Shown here: positions 36,458 to 45,637 of the stretch, piece after piece
How the letters are laid out: each line of letters starts with the position of its first letter
Position numbering within the stretch: the stretch's first letter is position 1
From: Pontibacter fetidus
Lineage (GTDB): Bacteria > Bacteroidota > Bacteroidia > Cytophagales > Hymenobacteraceae
Length of the DNA stretch: 64,000 nt
Assembly (NCBI RefSeq): GCF_010119545.1
Contig: NZ_JAAEAA010000007.1
Location: forward strand, 124,001 to 188,000
Direction of reading: 5' to 3'
Notes under the pieces: generated by a model
What the model was told of the DNA's origin: nothing
What the model saw: only the letters and a program-made list of their open reading frames with translations
Database searches by the model: none
Made by a program: the position numbers and the translations under genes

Positions 36458-37495
36458 ATGCTGAAACGCAAACACATAGAACCCATTATACACGCGGTTG
36501 TCTGGCTGTCGGGTTACCTGGCAATTATACTTTGGGTAAACACGCTAGGCTCCTTCAAGAGCACCGACGGAACGATCCTGCTGCCCGTTACTATTGGCAC
36601 CTTGCTCAATATCTGCCTGTTTTACACCATCTCACTTGTGCTGATACCGCGTTACTCAGCTACTAAAAAAGCGGGTATTTTCCTGTTAAGCTCATTTTCG
36701 TTGTGGGTGGGACTGACGGCTTTGGAGACAGGTATAGACTATTTGCTGTTCATCAATTATTATTCTACCGAAGATGAAGGCTTCTGGGGACAGCTGCTCA
36801 TAAACCTGCTGTTCAACTTCATTATTTTCTCACTGGCGCTTGGCTATGGCTTTACTAAAAGCTGGCTACGCAACGAAAAGCAGCGACAGCAATTGAAAGA
36901 AGAAATGCTGCAGGCGGAGCTAAACTTTCTGAAGGCCCAGGTAAATCCGCATTTCCTGTTCAATGTGCTGAACATGGCCTATGCAAGCGCTGCCGGCAAC
37001 GGCGACGAACGTACGGCAGGCATTGTAGAAAAGCTGGCTAACCTGATGCGCTATATGCTTTATGAAAGCAACGTACAAAGAGTGGAGTTGTCGCGGGAGT
37101 TGGAATATATAGGTAGTTTTATTGAGCTGCAGAAAATGCGCCTGTCGCCGGAGCTACAGACAACCGTAAAGTTCATCGTTGAGGGCGACCACATCAAGTA
37201 TAAAATCGCACCGCTCATACTTATCCCTTTTGTGGAGAATGCCTTTAAGCACGGTATTCGGCTCGACAAGCCTTCCGATATTTTAATCAGGCTTAAACTG
37301 AACGACAGGCAGCTATACTTTGAAGTGCAGAACAGCATCGCACAGGCACGCAAAGAGCCGGGGCAAAAAGCCGGCGGTGTAGGGCTGGAAAACGTAAAAA
37401 AAAGACTAGCCTTGCTTTACCCCAGCACACACCAATTACAGATTTCCCGAAAAGATGATAAATTTAGTACATCACTTAACCTTAAGCTGGATTGA
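36458..37495 (+). CDS. LytS/YpdA-type membrane sensor histidine kinase
   Basis: 345 residues. Four N-terminal transmembrane helices (residues about 10-145), a short coiled coil, the phospho-acceptor motif AQVNPHFLFNVLNMAYASAA, and a HATPase with IPFVENAFKHGIRL and GGVGLENVKKRLALLYP. Autophosphorylates and signals to the LytTR regulator encoded 97 nt downstream. No extracytoplasmic sensor domain is visible, so the signal is probably sensed in the membrane. Confidence 0.92.
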   Translation: MLKRKHIEPIIHAVVWLSGYLAIILWVNTLGSFKSTDGTILLPVTIGTLLNICLFYTISLVLIPRYSATKKAGIFLLSSFSLWVGLTALETGIDYLLFINYYSTEDEGFWGQLLINLLFNFIIFSLALGYGFTKSWLRNEKQRQQLKEEMLQAELNFLKAQVNPHFLFNVLNMAYASAAGNGDERTAGIVEKLANLMRYMLYESNVQRVELSRELEYIGSFIELQKMRLSPELQTTVKFIVEGDHIKYKIAPLILIPFVENAFKHGIRLDKPSDILIRLKLNDRQLYFEVQNSIAQARKEPGQKAGGVGLENVKKRLALLYPSTHQLQISRKDDKFSTSLNLKLD

Positions 37496-37592
37496 GGTGC
37501 GTTGATCTTGTTCAACTTTAGTTATTTCGGTTTACGTTTAATTTTGCCAATGAGACTTTCTAATTATCTAATTCCCAAACTCTCTAACATCC

Positions 37593-38315
37593 ATGAAGTG
37601 TATTGTAGTAGATGATGAACCTTTTGCACTTGAGCTGGCTGCGGATTATGTGCGGAGAACACCGTTTCTGAAGCTGGCTGGCACGTTCAGCAATCCGGTA
37701 AAGACGCTAGCTTTTTTGATGGAGCAGGAGGTGGACTTAATTTTTCTGGACATTAACATGCCGGAGCTTTCTGGGATGCAGTTGCTGGCAGCCTTGCCGC
37801 GCAAACCAATGGTAGTGTTCACTACTGCTTACCCCGAGTTCGGTGCCGAAAGCTACAACTACGATGCCGTGGATTACCTGCTAAAACCCATCAACTACGC
37901 CCGCTTTCTGAAGGCGGTGAACAAGGCAGTGGAGCTACAGAACCTTAAAAGAAAAGACAACACTGCCCAATCTCCCGCAGAACGAGCTGCTCCAATCCAG
38001 GACAGATCGAATGTGCTCATTAAAAGCGGCACCCAGACCTTCAAGTTGAAGCTGGAAGACATACTTTACGTGGAGGGCGCAGGCAATTACATGGCTTTCT
38101 GCACCAGGGGCAAAAAGATTCTCTCACTGCTGACCATGAAAGAAGTGCTGAACCTGCTGCCTGCAGACCAGTTTGTTCGGGTGCACAAATCCTACATCGT
38201 GTCACTGAACCACCTCGATGTAATTGAGCGGCACCAGGTAACTATTGCAGGCAAAGCCATTCCGATTGGTCTTACTTACCGCGAGCAGTTTTTGGCCAAG
38301 GCAGGCAATCAATAG
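37593..38315 (+). CDS. LytTR-family response regulator
   Basis: 240 residues. Receiver with D7-D8, phospho-acceptor D53 (DLIFLDINMPELSG) and lysine in DYLLKPINYARF; a linker of about 20 residues, then LytTR domain with IKSGTQTFKLKLEDILYVEG and HKSYIVSLNHLDVIE. It pairs with the upstream kinase and is the second of three such modules here. The following 293 nt to 38608 are AT-rich with no feature recognised. Confidence 0.92.
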   Translation: MKCIVVDDEPFALELAADYVRRTPFLKLAGTFSNPVKTLAFLMEQEVDLIFLDINMPELSGMQLLAALPRKPMVVFTTAYPEFGAESYNYDAVDYLLKPINYARFLKAVNKAVELQNLKRKDNTAQSPAERAAPIQDRSNVLIKSGTQTFKLKLEDILYVEGAGNYMAFCTRGKKILSLLTMKEVLNLLPADQFVRVHKSYIVSLNHLDVIERHQVTIAGKAIPIGLTYREQFLAKAGNQ

Positions 38316-38608
38316 ACTTGTAATATGTTGGGTAGTGCTTGTTATGGGGTCCAACTTTGTGCCTGATTGGGTTGATTTTTCGCACTTACTTAAGCCATAT
38401 TCTGTATTTTAATAAATATATAATTTATATATAATATCTTATAACATAATTATCTATTGCGTATCTTAGTTTTACTGCATCATTTGGCAACAGCTACTCT
38501 TATGGTAAAAGAACTGCTTAAAGAGTACAGTATGCAATGTTTAGTTGTACCTCTTCAATAGCTGAGGAAAGGTTTTATTAAGTGATTGATTGACAGTATT
38601 ATAACCTG

Positions 38609-39538
38609 GTGTTACCCGTTTTGGAAAATTTAAGGACACAGATCGATCGGCAGTTCGAGTACAGCAGAAGAAAGAACATCTTCTGCAACCTGAGTAATAA
38701 CGTCTTAAGTTTTCAACCCGAAACTATAGCGTACCTGCGGCAAAACCATCAGGCAATAAAGACGCTAACCTCTGAAGAAGAAAACTCACTCACAAAGTAC
38801 CTGGTTGATGGTGCTATTAGGTCGTTATGCCAGGCCAACCAGTTTTATTATTTTAATGAGCTTGATAAAGCTACTTTAAAAAAGCTTTATATAAAGCTTC
38901 TTTCAAAACTAAAAGCTTTGCCAGAGAGTGAAGAGAAAGAAGCTTATAAACAAATAGCCACAAAGCATTTCATTGCTCTGCAGTCATTTCTCAGAATGAC
39001 TAACCCCTTTGCCAGACATCTTTATTCTAATAAGGAGCCCTATCTGGAGCAGGAAGTTGTTTGTGAAGAATATACTGCCGCTACACAGCTTCACTTGCTA
39101 CATATTGACATTGCTACCCTGAAGGAGCCAATACTGGATCTGGGGTGCGGTCAGCAAGCACACCTGGTCAGGTATCTGCGTGATCAAAAGCTGGAAGCTT
39201 ATGGTATAGATCGTAGCGTATCTCCTTCAAGCCACACTTTTAAAGCTGACTGGTTCGAGTTCAGCTTAAGCGACAAAACCTGGGGAACAATTATTAGTAA
39301 TCTGGGCTTCTCCAATCACTTTCTGCATCACCATTTGCGGGTAGGAGGGGATTATGCCAACTTTGGGATTCGCTATAAAGAAATACTGCACGCTCTAAAA
39401 ATAGGCGGGACCTTTTATTATGCACCGGATCTGCCTTTTATAGAGAATTACCTCAAACCTGAAGAGTTTCTGCTGCAGCGGTTTGCTGTTGAAGGTACCG
39501 AGTATAAAGCCATAAAAGTAACAAGATTGGGCTCTTAA
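38609..39538 (+). CDS. Class I SAM-dependent methyltransferase-like protein
   Basis: 309 residues, starting with GTG at 38609 (the start is uncertain; no upstream ATG). The C-terminal half has the SAM motif ILDLGCGQQAHLVRYLRD, an acidic second strand (YGIDRSV), and an IISNLGFSNHFLHHHL segment in place of the usual motif IV. The first 165 residues are helical, with no recognised domain. Substrate unknown: a small molecule, lipid or protein is possible. 47 nt before an exported hydrolase in the same direction. Confidence 0.65.
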   Translation: MLPVLENLRTQIDRQFEYSRRKNIFCNLSNNVLSFQPETIAYLRQNHQAIKTLTSEEENSLTKYLVDGAIRSLCQANQFYYFNELDKATLKKLYIKLLSKLKALPESEEKEAYKQIATKHFIALQSFLRMTNPFARHLYSNKEPYLEQEVVCEEYTAATQLHLLHIDIATLKEPILDLGCGQQAHLVRYLRDQKLEAYGIDRSVSPSSHTFKADWFEFSLSDKTWGTIISNLGFSNHFLHHHLRVGGDYANFGIRYKEILHALKIGGTFYYAPDLPFIENYLKPEEFLLQRFAVEGTEYKAIKVTRLGS

Positions 39539-39585
39539 GAAACGGGAAGGCGCATGATTTAACTATTATATTAAAACTAATTTGT

Positions 39586-40593
39586 ATGAGGTTCTGCAGT
39601 ATAAGCTGTATAAAAGTATCTGGAAGTGTAATAATCGTCCTGGTAAGTACCCTGGTGCTTTGTATCAAAAGCCTTGGTGCGGCTCCTGATTCCAGTCATA
39701 CCACATTTCAAAAAGTTCCAGTGTCATTTAAAAGCGGAGATAACTTGCTTAAAGGGATACTGATAAGCCCCAGGGGAGCTAAAACTAAAGTTCCAGCTAT
39801 TGTTTTCTGCGTTGGCTCCAGTAGAAGTTCCACTGTGGCAAACTACGCCTCTCTTTTGGACTCCCTTTTTGAGCAGCATCTGCCACTGGATAGTATAGCG
39901 CTTCTTTACTTTGATAAGCGAGGGGTAGGTGAGTCTGAAGGTAAATGGTACAACACAGATTTTGAAGGTAGGGCCGCCGACGCAAAGGCTGCTGCTGACT
40001 ATCTAGCTTCACTCCCAATGATCGACAAAAGTAGGATTGCAGTGGCTGGACATAGTCAAGGAGGCTGGATAACGCAGGTATGCCTGGCAAAGTATCCTGA
40101 CACCTTTGTGGGAGGTATTTCACTTGCCGGTCCGACCTTTGATGTAAAGGAACAGGTAAGAAATGACTATGCAAGTGTGTTGATGTGTCAGGAGCAGATG
40201 AAAGAACAGGCTGCCAGAGAAAAGGCGCTGAGAATGGTAAAGCGCGATTTTTTCCTGGCATCTCTGCTACCTGTCCAGGAAAACTGGAAGCAGCTGAAAG
40301 TCATCAGGAAGTTTGACCCGGGCCAGTATCTTCCTTTTATCAATAAGCCGATACTCCTGATGTTTGGGGAGAACGACGCCCTTGTTTCTCCTAAGTATGC
40401 GATTGAAACGCTGAACAAATATTTTCCACAAGGTACTCCATCTAATTTTAAGGTATTGACAGTTGCAGGAGCCAACCATTCTTTCAAGGTTGCTGATTTC
40501 TGCCACAAAGGACCCACAAAGCATCTACCTTATTCAAAAGAGAGCAAGAAGCAAATAGCTGCCTGGGTGCGGACTGTTCTTTTACAGTCTTAA
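39586..40593 (+). CDS. Membrane-anchored or exported alpha/beta hydrolase
   Basis: 335 residues. An N-terminal hydrophobic segment (VIIVLVSTLVLCIKSLGAA, signal peptide or anchor), an alpha/beta hydrolase with YFDKRGVGESEGKW, nucleophile Ser in VAGHSQGGWITQ, an Asp in FGENDALVSP and a His in VAGANHSFKV. Probably a periplasmic serine esterase; similar in outline to the hydrolase at 34673 but not a close paralogue. Possible two-gene unit with the methyltransferase. Confidence 0.82.
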   Translation: MRFCSISCIKVSGSVIIVLVSTLVLCIKSLGAAPDSSHTTFQKVPVSFKSGDNLLKGILISPRGAKTKVPAIVFCVGSSRSSTVANYASLLDSLFEQHLPLDSIALLYFDKRGVGESEGKWYNTDFEGRAADAKAAADYLASLPMIDKSRIAVAGHSQGGWITQVCLAKYPDTFVGGISLAGPTFDVKEQVRNDYASVLMCQEQMKEQAAREKALRMVKRDFFLASLLPVQENWKQLKVIRKFDPGQYLPFINKPILLMFGENDALVSPKYAIETLNKYFPQGTPSNFKVLTVAGANHSFKVADFCHKGPTKHLPYSKESKKQIAAWVRTVLLQS

Positions 40594-40981
40594 TGCAGCC
40601 CATGAGCAAAAGCTAGGTGTTAAAGAGTACGGGAGCTTCAACAGTGAGAAGTGCGCTAGCATGTGATGTTGTTTATGATGTACTGTTGTGTTTGAGTGAA
40701 GAATTATGAAAGTCATGCTTTACAGAGTTTCCCCAAGCCAATGCTTCTTGCACTGATCACCATATTTGCCATTGAACTGCTTCTGAACTTTCTTTTCCTT
40801 TAGTATCTGCTAGGCAAGGCAGCCATGCGCTAAATATTCATAAGTAAAACTGCTAATCCATGGAGAAGTAACTACAGTACAGAGTTCCACTCTGATTATT
40901 TAATTCAAGGATGCATCAAATAATTAACACTTCTAAGGCTTATGTCATTTAAATCAAACAAGCAAATACTTCAAGTTTTCC
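40594..40981. other. Spacer, possible gene remnant
   Basis: About 390 nt. At 40741-40803 an ATG opens 20 hydrophobic codons (MLLALITIFAIELLLNFLFL) before TAG; this may be a remnant of a membrane protein gene. Nothing else recognised. Confidence 0.35.
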
Positions 40982-40999
40982 TGCCTTATAAATAAGGCA
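40982..40999. promoter_or_regulatory. 18-bp palindrome at the promoter of the AraC-type membrane regulator
   Basis: TGCCTTAT-AA-ATAAGGCA, perfect 8-bp arms, immediately upstream of the -7 box at 41008. The position over the -33 region suggests an operator. Confidence 0.55.
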
Positions 41000-41007
41000 C
41001 AAAACAT

Positions 41008-41015
41008 TATATTTG
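41008..41015 (+). promoter_or_regulatory. -7 promoter box of the 41041 gene
   Basis: TATATTTG, an exact TAnnTTTG match, 25 nt before the ATG; no clear TTTG -33 box, the position being taken by the palindrome. Confidence 0.6.
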
Positions 41016-41040
41016 ATGCGTACATCACAGACTATGAAAT

Positions 41041-42189
41041 ATGAACAAAGAGCAGTTTCTGCACCAGGATTTATTTGCTGTTGTCATGCTGTTTGGCATT
41101 ATCCAAAGTGTTCTGCTTATCTACCTTTTCACCTTTAAAAATAAAGCCCCGTTTTTCCTGAAGCTTCTGGGCTTGTTGGTGCTTTCTCTCACCCTTATTA
41201 CTGTCGAAATATTCCTGAGCTATAGCGGCTATATTGTATATGCTATTCATTTGGTTGATTTCAGCGAGCCGCTCAATTTCGTGCTAGGCCCACTTATCTA
41301 TTTTTTTGTATTTTGTGCCTGTTACCCTAAACCATTCAATAAAAAATATTACCTGCACTTTATACCCTTTGTTCTGTACCTGGCTTATTGTGTTCCATTC
41401 TATCTTCAACCGGAGTCTGTTAAACTGGATGCTTTTCTATCGGCCTACCAGCCGGTTTTAGCAAATCCTGAACTGGAAGAAACATCAAATCTTGACCCAC
41501 TCTTTTTAAAGCGGTTTGTTAATGAATTATGCCTGATGCACATAAGTATATATCTGGCACTCAGCCTTTGGTTGCTTAAACTGGAAACCAAAAGTCTGAA
41601 TCAGTATACTAAGAAGCTGGTGCGGGCTGTTGTGTGGGGGATGAGCGCTTTATTGATCCTTACCCTTCTTGTTAAGTTTAGCTTTAGAGCAGACCTGGGG
41701 GATTATATCATTGCTGTTAGTTTTGCAGTTTCTGCCTTCGCTCTGAATGGAATACTACTACAAAGCTCCCAACTGTTGTCAGAAAAAGGAATTGTAGCCG
41801 AGCAAAAGGTTCCTGAGCCAAAGTATAGCAAGTCTGGCTTAAGCGAAGCACAGAAAGATGAGATCCTGCACCAGCTGAACGGGCTTATAGGAAAGGAGAA
41901 GTTTTATGCTGACCCAAACATCAGCCTGCAAGGTTTGGCTGCACGAATACATACACATCCTAATTATTTGTCGCAGGTAATAAATGAGCGATTGGGTAAA
42001 AGCTTTTTTGATTTTATTGCGCAGTTAAGGGTAGAAGAAGCCATCAGGTTATTGAAAAGTTCTTCGCATCAGAACACTCCTATTGAAGTGATTGCAGAAG
42101 AGGTAGGCTATAGTTCCAAATCTGCCTTTTACAACGCTTTCAAGAAAATAACGGGTAAAACACCTGCTCAGCAGCGTTCTTCCTTATAA
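41041..42189 (+). CDS. Membrane-embedded AraC-family regulator
   Basis: 382 residues. Seven or so hydrophobic segments in residues 10-245 (starting LFAVVMLFGIIQSVLLIYLF), a short cytoplasmic linker, and a C-terminal AraC-type double HTH (about 285-380: ISLQGLAARIHTHPNYLSQV, then IEVIAEEVGYSSKSAFYNAF, KITGKTPAQQR). Known in Bacteroidota: such proteins sense through the membrane and bind DNA directly. It probably regulates the acyltransferase gene 81 nt downstream and perhaps itself through the palindrome at 40982 (inference). Confidence 0.88.
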   Translation: MNKEQFLHQDLFAVVMLFGIIQSVLLIYLFTFKNKAPFFLKLLGLLVLSLTLITVEIFLSYSGYIVYAIHLVDFSEPLNFVLGPLIYFFVFCACYPKPFNKKYYLHFIPFVLYLAYCVPFYLQPESVKLDAFLSAYQPVLANPELEETSNLDPLFLKRFVNELCLMHISIYLALSLWLLKLETKSLNQYTKKLVRAVVWGMSALLILTLLVKFSFRADLGDYIIAVSFAVSAFALNGILLQSSQLLSEKGIVAEQKVPEPKYSKSGLSEAQKDEILHQLNGLIGKEKFYADPNISLQGLAARIHTHPNYLSQVINERLGKSFFDFIAQLRVEEAIRLLKSSSHQNTPIEVIAEEVGYSSKSAFYNAFKKITGKTPAQQRSSL

Positions 42190-42244
42190 GAAAGGACTAC
42201 TTCCTTTCATATCAGGTTTACCTTCCGCTATTTGTTGCCCTAAG

Positions 42245-42267
42245 TTTACCGAAAAAATAACGGTAAA
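42245..42267. promoter_or_regulatory. Inverted repeat just upstream of the acyltransferase start
   Basis: TTTACCG-AAAAAATAA-CGGTAAA, perfect 7-bp arms ending 3 nt before the ATG. It could be an operator or a 5'-UTR hairpin affecting translation. Confidence 0.4.
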
Positions 42268-42270
42268 TTT

Positions 42271-43428
42271 ATGGAACAGACACAAACAATGTATCGCCGG
42301 TACGACCTTGATTGGTTAAGACTTCTCGCTTTCATGCTCCTGATCTTATACCATGCAGGTATGATCTTTGTCAGTTGGGGATGGCACATACAGCACCCCG
42401 AAAGCAGCAAGTTTTTTGAGTGGGCAATGATGCTGGTTAACCAGTGGCGGATGCCCCTGATCTTCTTTATAGGTGGAGCTGTGATTTGGTACTCGCTCCA
42501 CAAGCGAAGCAGTGGTGAGTTTGTGAAGGAGCGCCTGGTTCGTATTCTGATACCATTGCTGTTTGGTATGTTGGTAGTAGTTGTGCCGCAAGCTTATTAT
42601 GAGCAGGTTCAGAAGGGTGGGTACGCCCAAAGCTTCTGGGACTTTTATACATCAGCCTATTTTTTTGAATTCTTTACCTGGAACCACCTGTGGTACCTGG
42701 TATATGTACTTTTTTACTCCTTAGTATGCCTGCCCCTGTTTAAGCGCTGGATCAAAAAGGGGCAACCTAAGTGGATTGATCGTTTGATCTCAAATTCTTC
42801 TGGTATAGTATTACTTGCTTTACCTATCATTGTAAGTGAAGTGCTACTCAGAAAAGCTTTCCCTTCTTATCAGAATTTTATTACAGATCTTGCAAATCAT
42901 GCCTTTTACTTACCTGTTTTTATCTACGGGTTCCTGATCGCTACAAATGCAAAGGCCATGGCTGCTATCAAGAAAGCGAAATGGAGCTACTTGTTCTTTG
43001 GGGTTGCGCTATACACGGTGCTTTATACTTTCTATTGGGTACCAGAAACTGAGCCTGCAACTATACTTGGGTACGCTGCATACCAGGCCCTGCAAAGCTT
43101 AAACACATGGTTGTGGTTACTCATAGTGTATGGCTTTGGCAGCACTTACCTGACTTTCTCTAACAAGTTTTTAAAGTATGGCAGTCAGGCAGTGTATCCG
43201 TATTATATCCTGCATCAGACCATTATCATTATCATCGGGTATTATATTATACAACTTCCAATCGGCATAGGATGGCAGTTTTTGTTGATCAGTAGCGGTA
43301 CTTTCCTGATTTGCAGTATCCTATATCACTTCATCCGGCAGTTCTGGTTAGGCAGGCTCTTGTTTGGCCTTAGAGCAGATGTTAAAAGGAAAGGAAAAGC
43401 AGCAGTTAGTACAGTAGCCGCTGTGTGA
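42271..43428 (+). CDS. Acyltransferase-3 family membrane protein
   Basis: 385 residues with about ten transmembrane helices. Family features include RYDLDWLRLLAFMLLILYHA at the first helix with the conserved Asp/Arg and His, WRMPLIFFIGGAVIW, and YPYYILHQTIIII near the end; the pattern is that of the mdoC/OpgC-like branch. It probably succinylates or acetylates a periplasmic glycan. Downstream of the membrane AraC-type regulator, which may control it. Starts at 42271; Met8 is a possible alternative. Ends at a perfect 20-bp terminator. Confidence 0.82.
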   Translation: MEQTQTMYRRYDLDWLRLLAFMLLILYHAGMIFVSWGWHIQHPESSKFFEWAMMLVNQWRMPLIFFIGGAVIWYSLHKRSSGEFVKERLVRILIPLLFGMLVVVVPQAYYEQVQKGGYAQSFWDFYTSAYFFEFFTWNHLWYLVYVLFYSLVCLPLFKRWIKKGQPKWIDRLISNSSGIVLLALPIIVSEVLLRKAFPSYQNFITDLANHAFYLPVFIYGFLIATNAKAMAAIKKAKWSYLFFGVALYTVLYTFYWVPETEPATILGYAAYQALQSLNTWLWLLIVYGFGSTYLTFSNKFLKYGSQAVYPYYILHQTIIIIIGYYIIQLPIGIGWQFLLISSGTFLICSILYHFIRQFWLGRLLFGLRADVKRKGKAAVSTVAAV

Positions 43429-43436
43429 TAGTACCA

Positions 43437-43484
43437 GTACAATAAAAAGGAGCCTAATGATCTCTAGGCTCCTTTTTATTGTAC
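43437..43484. terminator. Bidirectional terminator, perfect 20-bp stem
   Basis: 43437-43456 and 43465-43484 are exact inverted copies (GTACAATAAAAAGGAGCCTA) around an 8-nt loop. It serves the acyltransferase gene and the converging DUF4260 operon. Confidence 0.92.
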
Positions 43485-43571
43485 TAATCAGTAATTCATA
43501 CTTAGCTTGTTGATCAAAAGCTTTCAATGCTGAGACTGGCAGCCTGCGCGAATAATTACTAATAGTTTTGG

Positions 43572-43958
43572 CTACCCTTTTTGTAGCTCCTGTTTTGCTT
43601 CGGGACCTATCCATCCTATATGAGTGTGTTTAAAGCTGTCCGTGAACTTTAAGCCATAGCCTAAGGCTCTATCCATGGCACTATGCCCAAAAAGCAAGAG
43701 ACCTGCAAACTGTAGCGTCTCATGGCCAAGATAGAATCCGGAAATGCCAACTGCAATGGCAATGCCCTGGTGGTGTAGCAGGTTATAGGTAAAAGCACCA
43801 ACTCTTGAGCTAACCAGGTATCCGACCATTCCTATATCTGGAACAAGTAGTAGTGCAAAGTATAGCCACCAGTCATACCCTAAGTATAAGCTACCCAAAT
43901 AGGAGAGTACAAGCTTAGCCAGGTCTTCTGATTTTAGTAGTAGTTTCATCATTAGCAT
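43572..43958 (-). CDS. DUF4260 family membrane protein
   Basis: 128 residues with three or four transmembrane segments. The conserved C-terminal block FGHSAMDRALGYGLKFTDSF followed by HTHIG identifies DUF4260. Function of the family is unknown; the His-rich motif suggests a metal or cofactor site (inference). Starts 3 nt after the upstream outer-membrane protein gene, so they are translationally coupled. Confidence 0.85.
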   Translation of the reverse strand: MLMMKLLLKSEDLAKLVLSYLGSLYLGYDWWLYFALLLVPDIGMVGYLVSSRVGAFTYNLLHHQGIAIAVGISGFYLGHETLQFAGLLLFGHSAMDRALGYGLKFTDSFKHTHIGWIGPEAKQELQKG

Positions 43959-43961
43959 AAG

Positions 43962-44522
43962 TTAAAATCGGTAACCAACATGTACAGTAGGGAAGACTCC
44001 GAACTTGTCTTGCTTAAATTCATTGCCTTCAAACTTTATTTTATCTATATGAATGTTATAATCCAGGCTTACCCAAGGCGTAATGTATAGTCCTTTAGGA
44101 GTTCCATCTTCATCTTTTTGGAAAAAGAAGCGATAACCAATGTGTGTGCCTACACCTATAGTTTTGCCTGTCTCTTCAACCCCACTTTCTTTATGGGTTG
44201 CTTCATTAAAAGTATAGCCTGCTCCAAGGCCAGTGTAAAATCCAGTTGTTCCCTGCAGCAGGTAGCTTGCTTTCAAACCGAAGCCTTGCGTCATTAAATT
44301 AAACCCTTTGTTCCCATGGAAGCTTTCCGGCTGCTGTACACCAAAAACGCCAACATCCAGGCGTACCCTGTCGGGCTGGTATATTACATGGGCGGAGTAG
44401 CCTTTCAGGAAAAAGGCGATTGGATCAACTTCAACTTCCCAGGCCTGGGTTGGCTTCTCTGTCTGAGCTTGTGCAGCAGTGAACAGAAGGAGTGTAAGAG
44501 CAGTAATGAGTAGCTTTTTCAT
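43962..44522 (-). CDS. Small outer-membrane beta-barrel protein
   Basis: 186 residues: signal peptide (MKKLLITALTLLLFTAAQAQ), then an amphipathic eight-strand-like barrel (GVGTHIGYRFFFQKDEDGTP, ITPWVSLDYNIHIDKIKFEG) ending in the aromatic terminus VHVGYRF, the BAM recognition signal. Function unknown. First gene of a two-gene operon with DUF4260; the kinase/LytTR pair at 44795-46705 lies upstream in the same direction. Confidence 0.78.
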   Translation of the reverse strand: MKKLLITALTLLLFTAAQAQTEKPTQAWEVEVDPIAFFLKGYSAHVIYQPDRVRLDVGVFGVQQPESFHGNKGFNLMTQGFGLKASYLLQGTTGFYTGLGAGYTFNEATHKESGVEETGKTIGVGTHIGYRFFFQKDEDGTPKGLYITPWVSLDYNIHIDKIKFEGNEFKQDKFGVFPTVHVGYRF

Positions 44523-44794
44523 GTTTTATTTTGTGTGTCGTGATTGATTCGCGCTTAACTTACCAGTACAGGAACAGCTTTAGATGACTAAGGCTAGTGC
44601 TAATCCTATAAGTAGTACAAATATCTGCCAACCAATCAGATGTGGGAAATTATCTTTCCCGAACACTTAAAATAAAAGGATGAGCTTTGGAAATAGGAGA
44701 CTGAAGACTTTAGAGCAAAGTAGAGTGAACTACAAACTATAAAAAGCAGGCGACTTATTAAGACTGATGTGTTATAGTTCAATAATAGCATAGG

Positions 44795-45556
44795 CTAAGC
44801 ATCAAGCCATTCTTTGAATGCAGTATACTTTTCTATACTTACAAAAGCATCTTTGGTAGTAGCAGGGCGCAGCTCTACTTTAAGTCGGGTAGGGGAATAC
44901 TTATGTATAGTGTCGATTGATTCCAGATGAATGATGAACTGCCGGCTTATTCTAAAGAAGTATTTCGGGTCGAGAATATTAAATAGCTTTTCTAATGTAT
45001 AATCTACAGGCAGGCGTTGTCCTTCCTTTGTTACCAGGAATGTCAGTTTTTCTTCAGAGTAAAAATAAGCAACATCAGCTATATCTATAGTTCTGATTTT
45101 ACTGCCCTGTGTTATTAGAAAGCGAGATTTATAAGCTGGTTCTTTGGGCAGCGCAGAATGTAGCAGTTCCTTAATAAAACCTGAGTTTATACCTGAAGTA
45201 GTTCTTAGCTTTTTGAACTTAGCAATACTGGCCTGTAGCTCTTCCGGATTTATTGGTTTTAGCAGATAATCGATGCTGTTCACTTTAAACGCCTTGATCA
45301 TGTAGTCGTCGTAGGCAGTAGTAAAAACTACCGGTGTAAAACACTCCACCTGATCAAAGATTGCAAAGCTTTGCCCATCGTCCAAGTGAATGTCCATAAA
45401 AAGCAGGTCAGGTTGAGGATGGGTGCTTAGCCACTTTACACTCTCTTTTACAGACGGTAAAACAGCTTCTACTGTAATGCTGTCGTCACATTTAATCAGC
45501 AGACTTTCCAGCCTTTTGGCAGCGAGTGACTCATCTTCAATGATTGCTACTTTCAT
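44795..45556 (-). CDS. LytTR-family response regulator
   Basis: 253 residues. Receiver with E7-D8, phospho-acceptor D55 (DLLFMDIHLDDGQS) and YLLKPINPEEL; C-terminal LytTR domain with FLITQGSKIRTIDIADVAYF and SRQFIIHLESIDTIH. Third such regulator in the window. Follows its kinase by 81 nt on the minus strand. Confidence 0.92.
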   Translation of the reverse strand: MKVAIIEDESLAAKRLESLLIKCDDSITVEAVLPSVKESVKWLSTHPQPDLLFMDIHLDDGQSFAIFDQVECFTPVVFTTAYDDYMIKAFKVNSIDYLLKPINPEELQASIAKFKKLRTTSGINSGFIKELLHSALPKEPAYKSRFLITQGSKIRTIDIADVAYFYSEEKLTFLVTKEGQRLPVDYTLEKLFNILDPKYFFRISRQFIIHLESIDTIHKYSPTRLKVELRPATTKDAFVSIEKYTAFKEWLDA

Positions 45557-45637
45557 GAGCTTAAAAATAAGGAGAACCAGAACAGTATCAACCCCTGAAA
45601 CAGGAGAAGCCTTTACATTTTTACAGCTCTTTGCAGG

